A DNA stretch of 6,807 bases, taken from positions 1-6,807 of the forward strand of contig JAQCDT010000066.1 in the NCBI GenBank assembly GCA_027620575.1. Direction: 5' to 3'. The notes below the pieces were generated by a model that saw only the letters and a program-made list of their open reading frames with translations, did no database searches and was not told where the DNA came from. Below, in pieces: positions 1 through 6,693 of the stretch; the first letter of the stretch is position 1; every line of letters begins with the position of its first letter. The position numbers and the translations under genes were made by a program. The stretch comes from Verrucomicrobiota bacterium. Lineage in GTDB: Bacteria; Verrucomicrobiota; Verrucomicrobiia; Opitutales; Coraliomargaritaceae.

Positions 1-47
1 GGGCCAATTGGGGTCGATTTTGAATTATCTTTTTCTTCTTTTGTCAT
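1..47 (-). CDS. Possible 5' end of an unidentified gene (partial)
   Basis: An ATG at 45-47 on the minus strand opens a frame that runs off the left edge, giving MTKEEKDNSKSTPIG. I do not recognise the product. The start is charged and polar, with no signal peptide or membrane segment visible, as in many cytosolic proteins with a disordered N-terminus. It lies 52 bp downstream of the queA stop on the same strand and could be co-transcribed with queA. There is no Shine-Dalgarno sequence before it, but the other genes here also lack one. In-frame codons upstream contain no other standard start before a stop at 84-86. The competing reading is the tail of a plus-strand gene ending with the stop at 70-72. 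With only 15 codons visible this call is tentative. Confidence 0.35.
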   Translation of the reverse strand, partial: MTKEEKDNSKSTPIG

Positions 48-99
48 TTTAAGGATGATTGAAGTCGGATAATGGAGATCATTTTAATCTTATAATAAC

Positions 100-1191
100 T
101 TAGAGTATTAACATGGCATCGCCATAAGAATAGAATTTATATTTATTTTTTATAGCTAAGTTGTAAAGTTTTTTCAGTAGAGCTATCCCATTTATAGAGT
201 CTGGTGCAAGAAAAGCAGAGACCAAACAGAGTAAGGAGGATCGAGGTAAATGGAAATTGGTAATCATGGCATCAACACCATGAAATTTTGCAGGTGGATA
301 TATGTATAGATCAGTACTTGCTGAATAGTGTTCTTTAGAAAATTGTTCAATCGAACCGGATAATTCTGATAATTGAGCATATAACGATTCAATCGCTCTT
401 ACACTAGTGGTTCCAACGGCGACTCTTAGCTTAGAGCTTTTAGGGTCTAAGGCTTTGATCGTATCGCGATGAATTTCAAAAGATTCTCTGTGGATTTTAT
501 GATTTTCAATTGCATCCACTTGTATGGGTTGAAAGGTTCCGATTCCGACATTTAAGCTAAGGTCAAAAAAATCATGTCCATCTGCTCTAAGGCTTTCAAT
601 CAGTTCATTGGTAAAGTGAAGCCCAGCAGTTGGGGCAGCGGCGGCAAATGGTTTGTTGCTATCTGCGTAAACAGTTTGGTAGCGCTCGGAGTCAAGTGTA
701 TCTCGAATGTCCTCTTTGTCTCTTTGTATATATGGAGGAAGTGGCATCTTGCCAAGTTTGTTGGCTAAGTCATAAACATTTTTTTCATGAAATAATGTAA
801 AACGAACCTTATATTCCCCATGTATATTGCTTTCTAAAACTTCTGCTTCGTAATGATCTTCGTCAAAAAAATATCCAGCATTTAATGTTTTTTTGCCTGG
901 TTTAATTAGACACCACCAAGTGTTTGAATCTTCAGCAGGATTCAATAACAAACATTCTACAGAACCTCCGGTCTTTCTTTTTCCAAATAGCCGTGCTTTA
1001 AGAACGGAGACTTGATTTCTGAAAAATTGTACATTTTGCGGTAAAAACTCACCGATATCTTTAAACTGTGCATGACTTATCGTTTCATTTTTTCGGTCAA
1101 AAACCAATAATCGAGCATCGCTTCTTTTTTCACTTGGTTCTTGAGCAATCAGCGATTTCGGTAATGTGTAATCAAATAAGGATAAATCCAT
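100..1191 (-). CDS. queA: S-adenosylmethionine:tRNA ribosyltransferase-isomerase QueA
   Basis: QueA transfers and isomerises the ribosyl part of S-adenosylmethionine onto 7-aminomethyl-7-deazaguanine at position 34 of GUN-anticodon tRNAs, giving epoxyqueuosine in the queuosine pathway; it is cytosolic. The 363-residue length is normal for the family. Recognisable blocks in order are MPLPPYI (149-155), RYQTVYA (170-176), AAPTAGLHF (185-193), VGIGTFQP (215-222), VAVGTTSVRAIES (258-269 region), TNFHLPRSSL (311-320) and the C-terminal YSYGDAMLI (355-363). The N-terminal block usually read as FNNTRVIPARL is FRNQVSVLKARL here (about 57-68), one residue longer. The ATG at 1189-1191 gives the expected family start (SLFDYTLPKSLIAQEP) and is preceded by an A-rich leader without a Shine-Dalgarno sequence. 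It is divergent from tilS. No other queuosine gene is visible in the window. Identity is secure. Confidence 0.97.
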   Translation of the reverse strand: MDLSLFDYTLPKSLIAQEPSEKRSDARLLVFDRKNETISHAQFKDIGEFLPQNVQFFRNQVSVLKARLFGKRKTGGSVECLLLNPAEDSNTWWCLIKPGKKTLNAGYFFDEDHYEAEVLESNIHGEYKVRFTLFHEKNVYDLANKLGKMPLPPYIQRDKEDIRDTLDSERYQTVYADSNKPFAAAAPTAGLHFTNELIESLRADGHDFFDLSLNVGIGTFQPIQVDAIENHKIHRESFEIHRDTIKALDPKSSKLRVAVGTTSVRAIESLYAQLSELSGSIEQFSKEHYSASTDLYIYPPAKFHGVDAMITNFHLPRSSLLCLVSAFLAPDSINGIALLKKLYNLAIKNKYKFYSYGDAMLIL

Positions 1192-1250
1192 TGTGTTTAT
1201 TTTTTGTTTTCTTACTTAAACGACTTAGGTTAATTTTATAAAGAATCAGT
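1192..1250. promoter_or_regulatory. Divergent queA/tilS intergenic region, presumed promoters
   Basis: These 59 bp separate two divergent genes, so at least one promoter for each direction should lie here or just inside the flanking genes. The region is very AT-rich and holds an 8-bp palindrome TTTATAAA at 1235-1242, which could serve as a -10-like element in either direction. I see no good -35 hexamer at 16-18 bp from it on either strand. A short ACTTA repeat (1214-1218 and 1223-1227) may be chance. The promoter role is inferred from gene orientation, not from strong motifs. Confidence 0.35.
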
Positions 1251-2243
1251 ATGCAAACTATTTTAGACAGTTTCAAATCGGAGAGCTATTTATTGGAGCC
1301 GAATGTTTATCAATATCTTTTGTCGGAAAAGGTAGATAAAATTCTAGTTGCTTGTTCAGGTGGGGCCGATTCTGTATTCGCATTATTACTATTAATTGCT
1401 TACCAAAAAGAGATTGGATTTGATTTGGAGGTAGGCCATTTTAATCATGAATGGAGGGGTGAGGATTCGGCTAAAGATGCACAATATGTGGAGGATCTCG
1501 CAAATAAATTAAGTTTATCCTATCACTTTGCTTCGGCTGGTTTAGACCAATCAGTTAAAACAGAGACATCGGCTCGAGAGGCTCGAATTGCATTCTTAAG
1601 AAATACGGCAAAAGGAATTGGAGCCAGAGTGATTGCTTTTGGGCATCAAATGGATGATATTTTGGAGACACAAATTCAGCGTTTAGGCCGAGGGTCGAGT
1701 ATAGAGGGGTTAATTGCCCCAAGGCCGGTACATTTATTTGAAAATGGCATCACTCATATTCGACCTATTCTAAATTATACAGCAGAAGCAATTAAGGACA
1801 CATTAACTAAGCATGATCTGGATTGGTGTGAAGATTCGAGCAATAATGACGAGAGTATTGTACGAAATAAACTCCGAAAGAGCATCATCCCTCAGTTATC
1901 TGAATGTATGCAAAGAGATGTTTCGGAAGGTGCTTCACGAAGCAGGAAATTGTTGGAGGAAGATGCACATTTTTTAGATGAATTGGCCAAAGAGCGATTA
2001 CCCGCTTGTTATAAATTGGAGGCAAAATTAGATCGCCTATCGCTCAGATCAGAAAAGCAAGCACTTACAAGGAGAGCTTTTTTTCATTGGTTACATAAAA
2101 TGAACCCAAATTTTGTTGCGAGTGCACGCTTGCAGGAACAGTTATTATCTGCGATTTATGGAGAGCGGTTTCGAGAAAAGTTTTCGCTTGGAGATGGGTT
2201 TATCGTAATGAATAAGCGAGAGATATGGATAGAAAAGGGTTGA
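1251..2243 (+). CDS. tilS: tRNA(Ile)-lysidine synthase TilS, short form
   Basis: TilS uses ATP and lysine to convert C34 of the CAU-anticodon tRNA(Ile2) to lysidine, changing both its decoding (AUG to AUA) and its charging (Met to Ile). It is a cytosolic PP-loop ATPase. The PP-loop SGGADS is at 36-41. Other family blocks are GHFNHEWRG (62-70), the AREARIAFL stretch (108-116), GHQMDDILETQIQRLGRGSS (131-150), RPILNY (171-176) and EDSSNND followed by RNKLRKSIIPQL (194-216). At 330 residues it is well short of the E. coli enzyme (about 430), and residues after about 230 form only a helical segment plus a short tail, so the terminal TilS_C domain seems absent, as in the known short Aquifex enzyme. 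The ATG at 1251 places the PP-loop at a normal distance. ftsH follows after 76 bp on the same strand. Confidence 0.96.
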   Translation: MQTILDSFKSESYLLEPNVYQYLLSEKVDKILVACSGGADSVFALLLLIAYQKEIGFDLEVGHFNHEWRGEDSAKDAQYVEDLANKLSLSYHFASAGLDQSVKTETSAREARIAFLRNTAKGIGARVIAFGHQMDDILETQIQRLGRGSSIEGLIAPRPVHLFENGITHIRPILNYTAEAIKDTLTKHDLDWCEDSSNNDESIVRNKLRKSIIPQLSECMQRDVSEGASRSRKLLEEDAHFLDELAKERLPACYKLEAKLDRLSLRSEKQALTRRAFFHWLHKMNPNFVASARLQEQLLSAIYGERFREKFSLGDGFIVMNKREIWIEKG

Positions 2244-2319
2244 ACTCTGTTTTTTATTTAATTTAGATAATCGGTTCATAATTTGACATATCATCGAGGA
2301 AAAACAAATTACACGAATA
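2244..2319 (+). promoter_or_regulatory. tilS-ftsH spacer with possible weak promoter
   Basis: The 76-bp spacer is AT-rich. A candidate sigma70-like pair is TTGAAC at 2240-2245, overlapping the tilS stop, and TAGATA at 2264-2269, with 18 bp between. A perfect TTGACA at 2283-2288 has only a poor partner (AAATTA at 2306-2311), which would give an almost leaderless ftsH mRNA. GAGGA at 2296-2300 resembles a ribosome binding site but lies 19 nt before the ATG, too far for normal use. A T-run at 2250-2256 follows the tilS stop, but no stem precedes it, so I do not call a terminator. Read-through from tilS is equally possible. Confidence 0.3.
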
Positions 2320-4374
2320 ATGTTTAATAATCAAAATTTAAAAGATTCAAATTCAGGAAAGAACAATTCACGGAAGCCAAGAAGGTTTCAGCCCCGTGTT
2401 TTGTATATTTACTTGATTATTTTGGGTGTGATTATGGCGCTATTTTTTGCTAATCCGAATGCAGGATTATCAGTAAAAAATCTGACGATCAGTGAAGTTA
2501 TTGAAAAAGTAAATGCGGGAGAAATAACACCTTGGGAAGGTACGATGAAACCCAATTTGTCATTTGGTCGTGAGGGCTACTCGATTTCGGGTATCTTTCG
2601 GTCAAATAGTGATAATTCAGATTTAACACTCACTGAAGACAGTCAGGAAGAAGTTCGTTTCTTTGCGGAAGGCCGTCTAACCGAAGATGATTTCTTATTA
2701 ATGAGAAATTACTTTAATGAGCGTCAATCAAGCACGATGCTTCAAGACGTGCTTGTTAGCTTTCTTCCTTTCATTCTGATTGTAGCTTTATTGTATTTTC
2801 TATTTGTGCGTCAGTTAAAGAGTGCAGGTAAAGGAGCTATGAGCTTTGGAAAGAGCAAAGCCAAAATGCTGACTCGAGATAAAGATTCAATAAGTTTTAA
2901 AGATGTTGCTGGCTGCGATGAAGCGAAAGAAGAAGTCGGAGAGGTAGTTGATTTTCTTAAAGATCCAAAGAAATTCCAAAAAATAGGAGGCAAGATTCCC
3001 AAAGGAGTATTGATGGTAGGCCCTCCAGGTACCGGTAAGACTTTATTAGCTAAAGCAGTAGCTGGGGAAGCTGATGTGCCATTCTTTTCCATTAGTGGTT
3101 CCGACTTTGTTGAAATGTTTGTCGGTGTCGGAGCAGCTCGTGTTCGAGATATGTTCGAGCAAGGTAGAAAAAATGCACCGTGTATTGTCTTCATAGATGA
3201 AATTGATGCGGTCGGTCGCCAACGAGGAGCAGGCCTGGGAGGCGGCAATGATGAGCGTGAGCAAACTTTAAACTCTTTGCTAGTTGAAATGGATGGTTTT
3301 GATGGTCACGAAGGTGTCATCATTATTGCTGCAACTAACAGACCCGATGTTTTAGATAATGCTTTGTTGCGTCCAGGACGTTTCGATAGACAAGTAACCA
3401 TAGATTTGCCCGATGTGAATGGGCGTCACGAAATCTTAAAAGTCCATGCGAAAAAGATCATCTTATCTGAAGAAGTGAATTTAGAAAATGTAGCTCGCAA
3501 TACTCCTGGTTTTTCTGGAGCAGATTTGGCGAACTTACTCAATGAAGGGGCCTTAATTGCCGCACGACACAATAAGAAATTTGTTGAATCACATGACCTT
3601 GATGAAGCACGTGATAAAATTTCATTCGGTCGTGAACGAAGAAAATTGATGGATGATGAGGATCGTAAAATCACCGCTTACCATGAAGCAGGGCATGCGA
3701 TCGTTCAAGCAGTGGTTGATGATGGAACAATGCCAGTCTATAAGGTGACCATTATTCCTCGTGGGCAGAGTTTAGGTTCGACTATGTTTATGCCTAAAAA
3801 GGATCTTTTAAATTATTCTAAAAAACGCTTATTGAATCAAATATGCTGTGGCATGGGTGGGCGATGTGCTGAAGAAATTGTCTTTGATGATATTACTAGC
3901 GGTGCCTCTGGAGATATTAAAATGGTGACCAAAACTGCCCGTCACATGGTGTGTGATTGGGGTATGACTGAACTAGGAACCGTTGCTTTAGGAGAGAATA
4001 AAGACCATGTGTTTCTTGGACAAGAGATACAGCGTTCGCAAAATTACAGTGAATCAACTGCAATTAAAATTGATAACAAGATAAGCGAGATAGTCGACAT
4101 TCAGCATCAACGTGCTTTAGATATTCTTAAGGAAAATCGCGAGGCTTTAGAGGTATGTGCACAAGCTCTTCTTGAGCATGAAACAATCGAAGGTAAGCAT
4201 GTCTATGAAATCCTTGAATTTGGCGAAATACGATCACCGATTGTTGAAACACGCTCTCTAGATGAAAGCCTATCTGAAGAATCTGATGCAGATGCGATGA
4301 AAACTGAGGAGCCTACGGATCAAGAAGGTGATGATTTAGCTGGAGATGAGTCTCCGATTCAAGCACCTGCTTAA
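2320..4374 (+). CDS. ftsH: ATP-dependent zinc metalloprotease FtsH
   Basis: FtsH is a hexameric AAA+ protease anchored in the inner membrane that extracts and degrades damaged or unassembled membrane proteins and some cytosolic regulators. The 684-residue protein has a basic cytosolic N-terminus (1-26), a first membrane helix (about 27-44), a periplasmic domain (about 45-143) and a second helix (about 145-163). The AAA+ domain has Walker A GPPGTGKT (234-241), the pore loop MFVGVG (266-271), Walker B IVFIDEID (289-296), and a second region of homology with arginines R351 and R354. The M41 protease domain has the zinc site HEAGH (455-459), with D532 in TSGASGDI as likely third ligand. An acidic, probably disordered tail covers about 649-684. 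All catalytic residues are present. No in-frame ATG, GTG or TTG lies between the start and the upstream stop at 2284-2286. Its stop overlaps that of the convergent feo operon. Confidence 0.98.
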   Translation: MFNNQNLKDSNSGKNNSRKPRRFQPRVLYIYLIILGVIMALFFANPNAGLSVKNLTISEVIEKVNAGEITPWEGTMKPNLSFGREGYSISGIFRSNSDNSDLTLTEDSQEEVRFFAEGRLTEDDFLLMRNYFNERQSSTMLQDVLVSFLPFILIVALLYFLFVRQLKSAGKGAMSFGKSKAKMLTRDKDSISFKDVAGCDEAKEEVGEVVDFLKDPKKFQKIGGKIPKGVLMVGPPGTGKTLLAKAVAGEADVPFFSISGSDFVEMFVGVGAARVRDMFEQGRKNAPCIVFIDEIDAVGRQRGAGLGGGNDEREQTLNSLLVEMDGFDGHEGVIIIAATNRPDVLDNALLRPGRFDRQVTIDLPDVNGRHEILKVHAKKIILSEEVNLENVARNTPGFSGADLANLLNEGALIAARHNKKFVESHDLDEARDKISFGRERRKLMDDEDRKITAYHEAGHAIVQAVVDDGTMPVYKVTIIPRGQSLGSTMFMPKKDLLNYSKKRLLNQICCGMGGRCAEEIVFDDITSGASGDIKMVTKTARHMVCDWGMTELGTVALGENKDHVFLGQEIQRSQNYSESTAIKIDNKISEIVDIQHQRALDILKENREALEVCAQALLEHETIEGKHVYEILEFGEIRSPIVETRSLDESLSEESDADAMKTEEPTDQEGDDLAGDESPIQAPA
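4371..4374. other. TTAA shared by two convergent stop codons
   Basis: The palindrome TTAA holds the ftsH stop (TAA, 4372-4374, plus strand) and the stop of the small feo gene (TAA read on the minus strand, 4371-4373). The two transcription units therefore overlap by 4 bp with no non-coding spacer, and any terminator must lie inside the opposing coding sequence. Confidence 0.85.
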
Positions 4375-4526
4375 GATTTCTTTGTACCTGATATCTTCTC
4401 AGAGCATTTTGAGGCACAGCTGCAGGATTGCTTTTGTTTGCTACTTTTAAGGGCAAATTTTCTAATCAATATCCATGAAGCAAGGATACACAATGTTAAT
4501 ACCAATATTGTATCAATAAGGTTCAT
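4371..4526 (-). CDS. Small FeoB-associated Cys-rich membrane protein
   Basis: This 51-residue frame starts at ATG 4524-4526, overlapping the feoB stop as ATGA, and ends at TAA 4371-4373. It begins MNLIDTILVL, with one membrane helix at about 3-21, then a basic stretch (R22, K23, K27, K30, K32) that by the positive-inside rule puts the C-terminus in the cytosol, and then CSCASKC with cysteines 35, 37 and 41, ending in a Lys/Ser-rich tail. This layout (short N-terminus, single helix, basic linker, Cys cluster), together with the position directly after feoB, matches the FeoB-associated Cys-rich membrane protein family. The exact job of that family is not settled; metal binding or support of Fe(II) passage through FeoB is plausible from the cysteines. 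Translation is probably coupled to feoB. An in-frame TAG lies four codons upstream of the ATG, so no longer independent start is possible. Confidence 0.86.
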   Translation of the reverse strand: MNLIDTILVLTLCILASWILIRKFALKSSKQKQSCSCASKCSEKISGTKKS

Positions 4527-6682
4527 AGAAAAAAACTAATGGATTGATACGTTATGATACTTGCTGCCCAAGCAATTATACTGAGGGTGACAAAAGATCC
4601 TATCGCCCATAGCCAATTTAGTTCTTGAGCGATTATAGCTACGGTGGCTCCGCATTGCATACAGAGTGCAAAAAATATCATGATAGAAAATGCGACTGCG
4701 ATATTGAAGACGGGCATGCCTTTACGCTTTCCATCTTCCCAAGTTGCATTTTTTAAGGATGCTCTGAGATCTCTCGAGTTTTCGTCCATCTCCCCACCTA
4801 ATGAATATAAGATGCCTAGGGTCGCAATGATTACTTCTCTTGCTGGAAAACTTGCAATAACCGCAACCGTGATTTTCCAATCATAGCCCGCGGAATTAAA
4901 TATAGGTTGAAGACCTTTTCCTAACTGCCCACCAAAGCTTTGCTCTAAATAAGCACTGTCTATTTTGGCTTGTAGGCTTGATTCATCTAATAATTGTACC
5001 GAATTTTGGCTACGAATTTCGTTTTCTAATGAGGCAGGACGTGGAAAATAAAAGAGTGCCCATATAACAATGGTGAAAGCAAAAATCATAGTACCAGCAT
5101 TACTGATAAAAGCATAACCACTTTCATAAATTCGGCTATAAATATTTTTGAAGTTTGGGACTCGATAACGAGGTAATTCCATGACAAAAGGCGTGGAAAC
5201 ACTTTTTCTTTGAATGCAATGATTCATCAAATATGCCGCAGGAGCTGCCACCAGCACACCAATAAAGTGCATGAAGAAAAGTGTGATTCCTGAAATTGCT
5301 GGCCCGTAGATGGGCTCTACAAATATACCAATCATCAAAATATAAATAGGTAAGCGAGCAGAACAGCTCATCAATGGGGCAATCATTATGGTGATGATGC
5401 GTATCTTTTTATCATTGATGGTTCGTGTGGCTAAAATTCCTGGTATGGCACAGGCGTAACTAGATAAGAGTGGCACAAAGCTTTTTCCATTTAACCCGCA
5501 CCATTGAAAAAGCTTATCCATTAAAAAGGCGGCTCGTGCCATGTATCCAGTTTCTTCTAATAAGGATATGAATAAAAATAAGACTAATATTTGTGGCAAA
5601 AATATAACAAAAGCACCCACACCACTGAGTACGCCATCCACAATTAAGCTTTGAAGCATTGGAGTACTTTCTAAGGCAGAAGAGGCAAGAGATTGAACAT
5701 GAGCAATACCGTCTTCAATCAATTGCATAAATGGCCCAGACCAAGAATACACTGATTGGAAAACTAAATACATCATTCCAACAAAAATGACCAAGCCCCA
5801 AAACCGATGTAAAAGTAGTTGATCTATGCTTTCTGAATGAATGGCTCTTTTCAGTGTTGCCTGCCGAGCTATGATATCTGCAAGAATAGGTTTTAAGAAT
5901 CGAAATCGAATGATTGATTCGACTGCATTAGGATGGAAGCCACCTTTTTGTACGGTGTCTTTTGCCTTATCTATAGCTGCTGAAATCTTTGCTTTATCGC
6001 CTTTGAGCCTTTCTGTAACTGCACTTGAAGCATCAAAGATCAATCTTTGTATTTCGCCATTGGAGAGAGTTTGTGATGCTTCATCGATATGACTCAAATC
6101 TTGTTTGAGTGTTTCCACCGCTTCTTGTACTGGTTCAGGCCATTTGGGGCGAACCATATTTGCTTTAGTTCCGAGGGCCTTTTTAACGGCTAAGGCTAGA
6201 TTATCAATGCCTTTTGCTTGATTTGCAACTGTGGGTACAACGGGAACACCTAGGCGTTTTTCTAATAACTTAGAATCAATCTGTATCCCTTTTCTTTCTG
6301 CAATATCCCAGCAGTTAAGTGCAATAACAATTGGAACTCCTAATTCAGATGCCTGAGAGGCTAAAAAAAGATTTCTTTGTAGATTTTCTGCATCGATTAC
6401 AATAATCATTAAGCTAGGAATGAGATCGGGTATATTCCCAGATAAAACATCTACAGTGATTCGTTCATCAATGGTTTGAGCACTTAAGCTATAGGTACCA
6501 GGAAGATCGATCACCGTTAGAGATTCGGTTTGACTGACTTTCCATATACCTGATTTTTTCTCTACGGTGACACCTGGATAGTTGCCCACACGTTGTTTTT
6601 GCCCTGTCAACGCATTGAAGAGGGAAGTTTTACCTGTGTTCGGATTACCAATCAAGGCAATCGTTGATAAACGCTTATCCAT
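4523..6682 (-). CDS. feoB: Ferrous iron transporter FeoB
   Basis: FeoB imports Fe(II) across the inner membrane and is controlled by an N-terminal G-protein domain. The 719-residue protein shows G1 GNPNTGKTS (12-20), a switch I threonine in GNYPGVTVEKK (T39), G3 DLPGTYSL (59-66), G4 NCWD (123-126) and a G5-like TVANQAKG (151-158). A helical GDI-type region covers about 175-275. The membrane part starts near 294 and holds the two conserved gate segments, EETGYMARAAFLMD then LLSSYACAIPG (C411), and APLMSCSARLPIY (C440). Later blocks are SFPAREVIIATLG (611-623) and a Cys pair CMQC (674-677). The ATG at 6680-6682 puts G1 at its usual place near the N-terminus. It follows feoA by 11 bp and overlaps the small Cys-rich gene by 4 bp, so it is the centre of a three-gene operon. 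The promoter lies outside the window. Confidence 0.97.
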   Translation of the reverse strand: MDKRLSTIALIGNPNTGKTSLFNALTGQKQRVGNYPGVTVEKKSGIWKVSQTESLTVIDLPGTYSLSAQTIDERITVDVLSGNIPDLIPSLMIIVIDAENLQRNLFLASQASELGVPIVIALNCWDIAERKGIQIDSKLLEKRLGVPVVPTVANQAKGIDNLALAVKKALGTKANMVRPKWPEPVQEAVETLKQDLSHIDEASQTLSNGEIQRLIFDASSAVTERLKGDKAKISAAIDKAKDTVQKGGFHPNAVESIIRFRFLKPILADIIARQATLKRAIHSESIDQLLLHRFWGLVIFVGMMYLVFQSVYSWSGPFMQLIEDGIAHVQSLASSALESTPMLQSLIVDGVLSGVGAFVIFLPQILVLFLFISLLEETGYMARAAFLMDKLFQWCGLNGKSFVPLLSSYACAIPGILATRTINDKKIRIITIMIAPLMSCSARLPIYILMIGIFVEPIYGPAISGITLFFMHFIGVLVAAPAAYLMNHCIQRKSVSTPFVMELPRYRVPNFKNIYSRIYESGYAFISNAGTMIFAFTIVIWALFYFPRPASLENEIRSQNSVQLLDESSLQAKIDSAYLEQSFGGQLGKGLQPIFNSAGYDWKITVAVIASFPAREVIIATLGILYSLGGEMDENSRDLRASLKNATWEDGKRKGMPVFNIAVAFSIMIFFALCMQCGATVAIIAQELNWLWAIGSFVTLSIIAWAASIITYQSISFFL
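4529..4535 (-). other. Possible -1 slippery heptamer at the end of feoB
   Basis: On the minus strand feoB ends AGT TTT TTT CTA TGA. The seven T residues sit in the zero frame as T TTT TTT, the form of a -1 slippery heptamer. A one-base backward shift here enters TTT TTT TCT ATG AAC, which is exactly the frame of the small Cys-rich protein. The result would be a fusion of about 770 residues. I see no strong stimulating hairpin or Shine-Dalgarno sequence nearby, so the function is only a hypothesis; the run and the frames are seen directly. Confidence 0.3.
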
Positions 6683-6693
6683 TATTATTCTAT

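Noticed and set aside
1..72. Tail of a plus-strand gene ending at the TAA 70-72
   Set aside because: The 23 open codons match no family I recognise, and AT-rich sequence can stay open this long by chance; the minus-strand start at 45-47 looks slightly more natural, though neither is certain.
574..768. Plus-strand frame of 64 codons opposite queA
   Set aside because: It overlaps conserved QueA motifs on the other strand and shows no family features of its own, despite some hydrophobic residues.
2283..2288. Perfect TTGACA as the -35 of an ftsH promoter
   Set aside because: No reasonable -10 hexamer lies 16-18 bp downstream before the ATG, so it is mentioned only as part of the spacer.
2811..3248. 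Open frame of 145 codons on the minus strand inside ftsH
   Set aside because: It lies wholly opposite the AAA+ region of a clear ftsH gene, and its Pro/Ser/Thr-rich composition is typical of an antisense shadow frame; no family is recognisable.
3046..3674. Two more minus-strand frames (3046-3264 and 3426-3674) opposite ftsH
   Set aside because: Both are short, without motifs or start signals, and are explained by the coding strand's codon pattern.
4342..4355. GGAGA/TCTCC hairpin near the end of ftsH as a bidirectional terminator
   Set aside because: The stem is only 5 bp and neither strand has a T-tract after it.
4644..4886. Plus-strand frame of 80 codons opposite feoB (also 5841-6092)
   Set aside because: Both sit opposite well-conserved FeoB segments and look like shadow frames.
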